Shown in pieces: positions 63,214-64,000 of a stretch of 64,000 nucleotides of DNA (position 1 is its first letter; each line of letters starts with the position of its first letter). This DNA comes from Paenibacillus campinasensis (lineage in GTDB: Bacteria; Bacillota; Bacilli; Paenibacillales; Paenibacillaceae). The DNA lies in assembly GCF_002272015.1 (NCBI RefSeq), contig NZ_NPBY01000044.1:1-64000 (forward strand), in the 5' to 3' direction. The position numbers were made by a program, and so were the translations under genes. The notes beneath the pieces were generated by a model. The model had not been told where the DNA came from and ran no database searches. It saw only the letters and a program-made list of their open reading frames with translations.

Positions 63214-63885
63214 TTGGGGAAATTTATAGGCTTGGTTATATTATGGCAAATTTTAGGAAATCCCATTGCAGCGATCTTGGTGCTGCTTGTTATTTTGTAT
63301 CTGCTTGACCGGCGCTTTATCGGCTTGTCACCGAGCATCACCCGTCCAATAAAGCGGCTGCGCAACATATCCAATCTTCGAAAGGTCATTGCGGCAAGCC
63401 CGAGCGACGTATCCTCAAGACATGAGCTTGCACGCCTCCTTCTCGAACGGAAGAAGTATGGTGAAGCGCTGCAGCTGCTTGAATCGATTAAGGACAGCAG
63501 CGAGGAATCAGCTGAATACTGGGACGATCTCGGAACGGCGCGTCTATTCACCGGCGATATCCCAAATGGCGAACAGGATATTCTGCGCGGGCTTAGCCTG
63601 AATTCACGCGTTAAATACGGGCGGCCCTATCTGAGACTGGCCGAAGCATACCGCACACGAGATAAGGACAAGGCGCTCCACTATCTGGAACAGTTCCACG
63701 ACATTCACTCTTCCTCCAGCGAAGCTTACTACCTGCTCGGTTCCATGTACCGGACGCTTGGAAGAGAGGATGACGCCAAAAAATCATTCAAGGAATCGCT
63801 GCAGGTTTACCGGGCGCTTCCCAAATATAAAAGACGCCAGGAACGCAGATGGGCGTTAAAGAGCTACTTCCGCTCCATCGCTTAA
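63214..63885 (+). CDS. Membrane-anchored TPR-repeat protein
   Basis: Protein of 223 residues. An N-terminal membrane helix (about 5-30: LVILWQILGNPIAAILVLLV) is followed by TPR-like helical pairs (about 55-200): SSRHELARLLLERKKYGEAL, AEYWDDLGTARLFTGD, PYLRLAEAYRTRDKDKAL and AYYLLGSMYRTLGREDDAKK. The end is basic (PKYKRRQERRWALKSYFRS). TPRs are protein-binding scaffolds; the partner is unknown. The start is a TTG after GGGGGA. Confidence 0.85.
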   Translation: MGKFIGLVILWQILGNPIAAILVLLVILYLLDRRFIGLSPSITRPIKRLRNISNLRKVIAASPSDVSSRHELARLLLERKKYGEALQLLESIKDSSEESAEYWDDLGTARLFTGDIPNGEQDILRGLSLNSRVKYGRPYLRLAEAYRTRDKDKALHYLEQFHDIHSSSSEAYYLLGSMYRTLGREDDAKKSFKESLQVYRALPKYKRRQERRWALKSYFRSIA

Positions 63886-63947
63886 CGGCGGCCGCATCCG
63901 GCAGCAGCCGCCTCGCTTGCTCCAAGAGACTTTTACATTCACAAATC

Positions 63948-63995
63948 GAAGGGTGCCCGAAAGGTCCAGGACCTGAATCGGACACCCTTTTGTAT
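63948..63995. terminator. Hairpin near the window end
   Basis: AAGGGTGCCCGA pairs with TCGGACACCCTT (one mismatch), then TTGTAT on the plus strand. It may close the TPR gene's transcript or that of a gene beyond the window. Confidence 0.65.
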
Positions 63996-64000
63996 AGAAC

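Noticed and set aside
1..64000. CRISPR arrays, tRNA or rRNA genes
   Set aside because: No regularly spaced repeats and no recognisable tRNA or rRNA sequences were found on reading.

Overview
The window is chromosomal DNA of a Gram-positive, endospore-forming Firmicute, most likely a Paenibacillus or close relative. The evidence is the order of housekeeping genes, which follows the Bacillus subtilis smc-ftsY-ffh-rpsP-rimM-trmD-rplS-rbgA-rnhB-sucCD-dprA-topA-trmFO-hslVU block with changes. Sporulation genes (ylbJ, a YjcZ-type miniprotein), a moderately high GC content and long carbohydrate-use genes support the call. Nearly all core genes are on the minus strand, so transcription mostly runs from high to low coordinates. 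I see no rRNA, tRNA, CRISPR array or intact insertion sequence.

Layout. 0.2-9.2 kb: hslU, hslV, trmFO, topA, dprA, sucD, sucC. 9.5-17 kb: an accessory stretch holding a GH78 alpha-L-rhamnosidase with a divergent AraC regulator, a cell-wall amidase, a YifB/ComM-type AAA ATPase and a GNAT acetyltransferase. 17.1-20.5 kb: yraN, an FlhB-C-like protein, a FliK-like protein and rnhB. 20.7-33 kb: a second accessory block between rnhB and rbgA, neighbours in B. subtilis. It holds a GyrI-like ligand-binding protein and a full fructan-use locus: multidomain GH32 levanase, fructokinase, cytosolic GH32, lipoprotein binding protein, two permeases and a divergent LacI regulator. 33-39.6 kb: rbgA, lepB, rplS, an unlisted 47-residue small protein, trmD with a large insert, rimM, khpA, rpsP, ffh, ylxM. 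39.7-44.6 kb: a PAQR/hemolysin-III membrane protein, then a plus-strand cluster of two glycosyltransferases, a polysaccharide pyruvyltransferase and two small beta-barrel (DUF2642-like) proteins. 44.7-57.3 kb: ftsY, smc, rnc and the fatty acid genes fabF, acpP, fabG, fabD, fabH, plsX, fapR, then rpmF and a DUF177 gene. 57.4-63.9 kb: tmcAL, sepM, ylbJ, coaD, rsmD, small proteins, an orphan transposase-type HTH protein and a TPR protein.

How they work together. The fab cluster is one FapR-controlled operon: a near-perfect 17-base FapR operator sits against the -10 box of its promoter. The fructan locus can take polymer from extracellular cleavage through import to phosphorylated fructose, but lacks an importer ATPase, so it probably borrows one. 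The signal-recognition genes (ffh, ylxM, ftsY) flank ribosome-maturation genes as in Bacillus.

Most worth a second look: fapR has no ATG, GTG or TTG at the position its ribosome binding site and homology demand; a 47-residue gene with a strong ribosome binding site lies between trmD and rplS; TrmD carries a low-complexity insert of about 66 residues; a FliK-like/FlhB-like pair sits outside any flagellar operon; and the pyruvylated-glycan plus beta-barrel cluster at 40.6-44.6 kb is the best candidate for an undescribed surface system. Everything here comes from reading the sequence; no database search was run.
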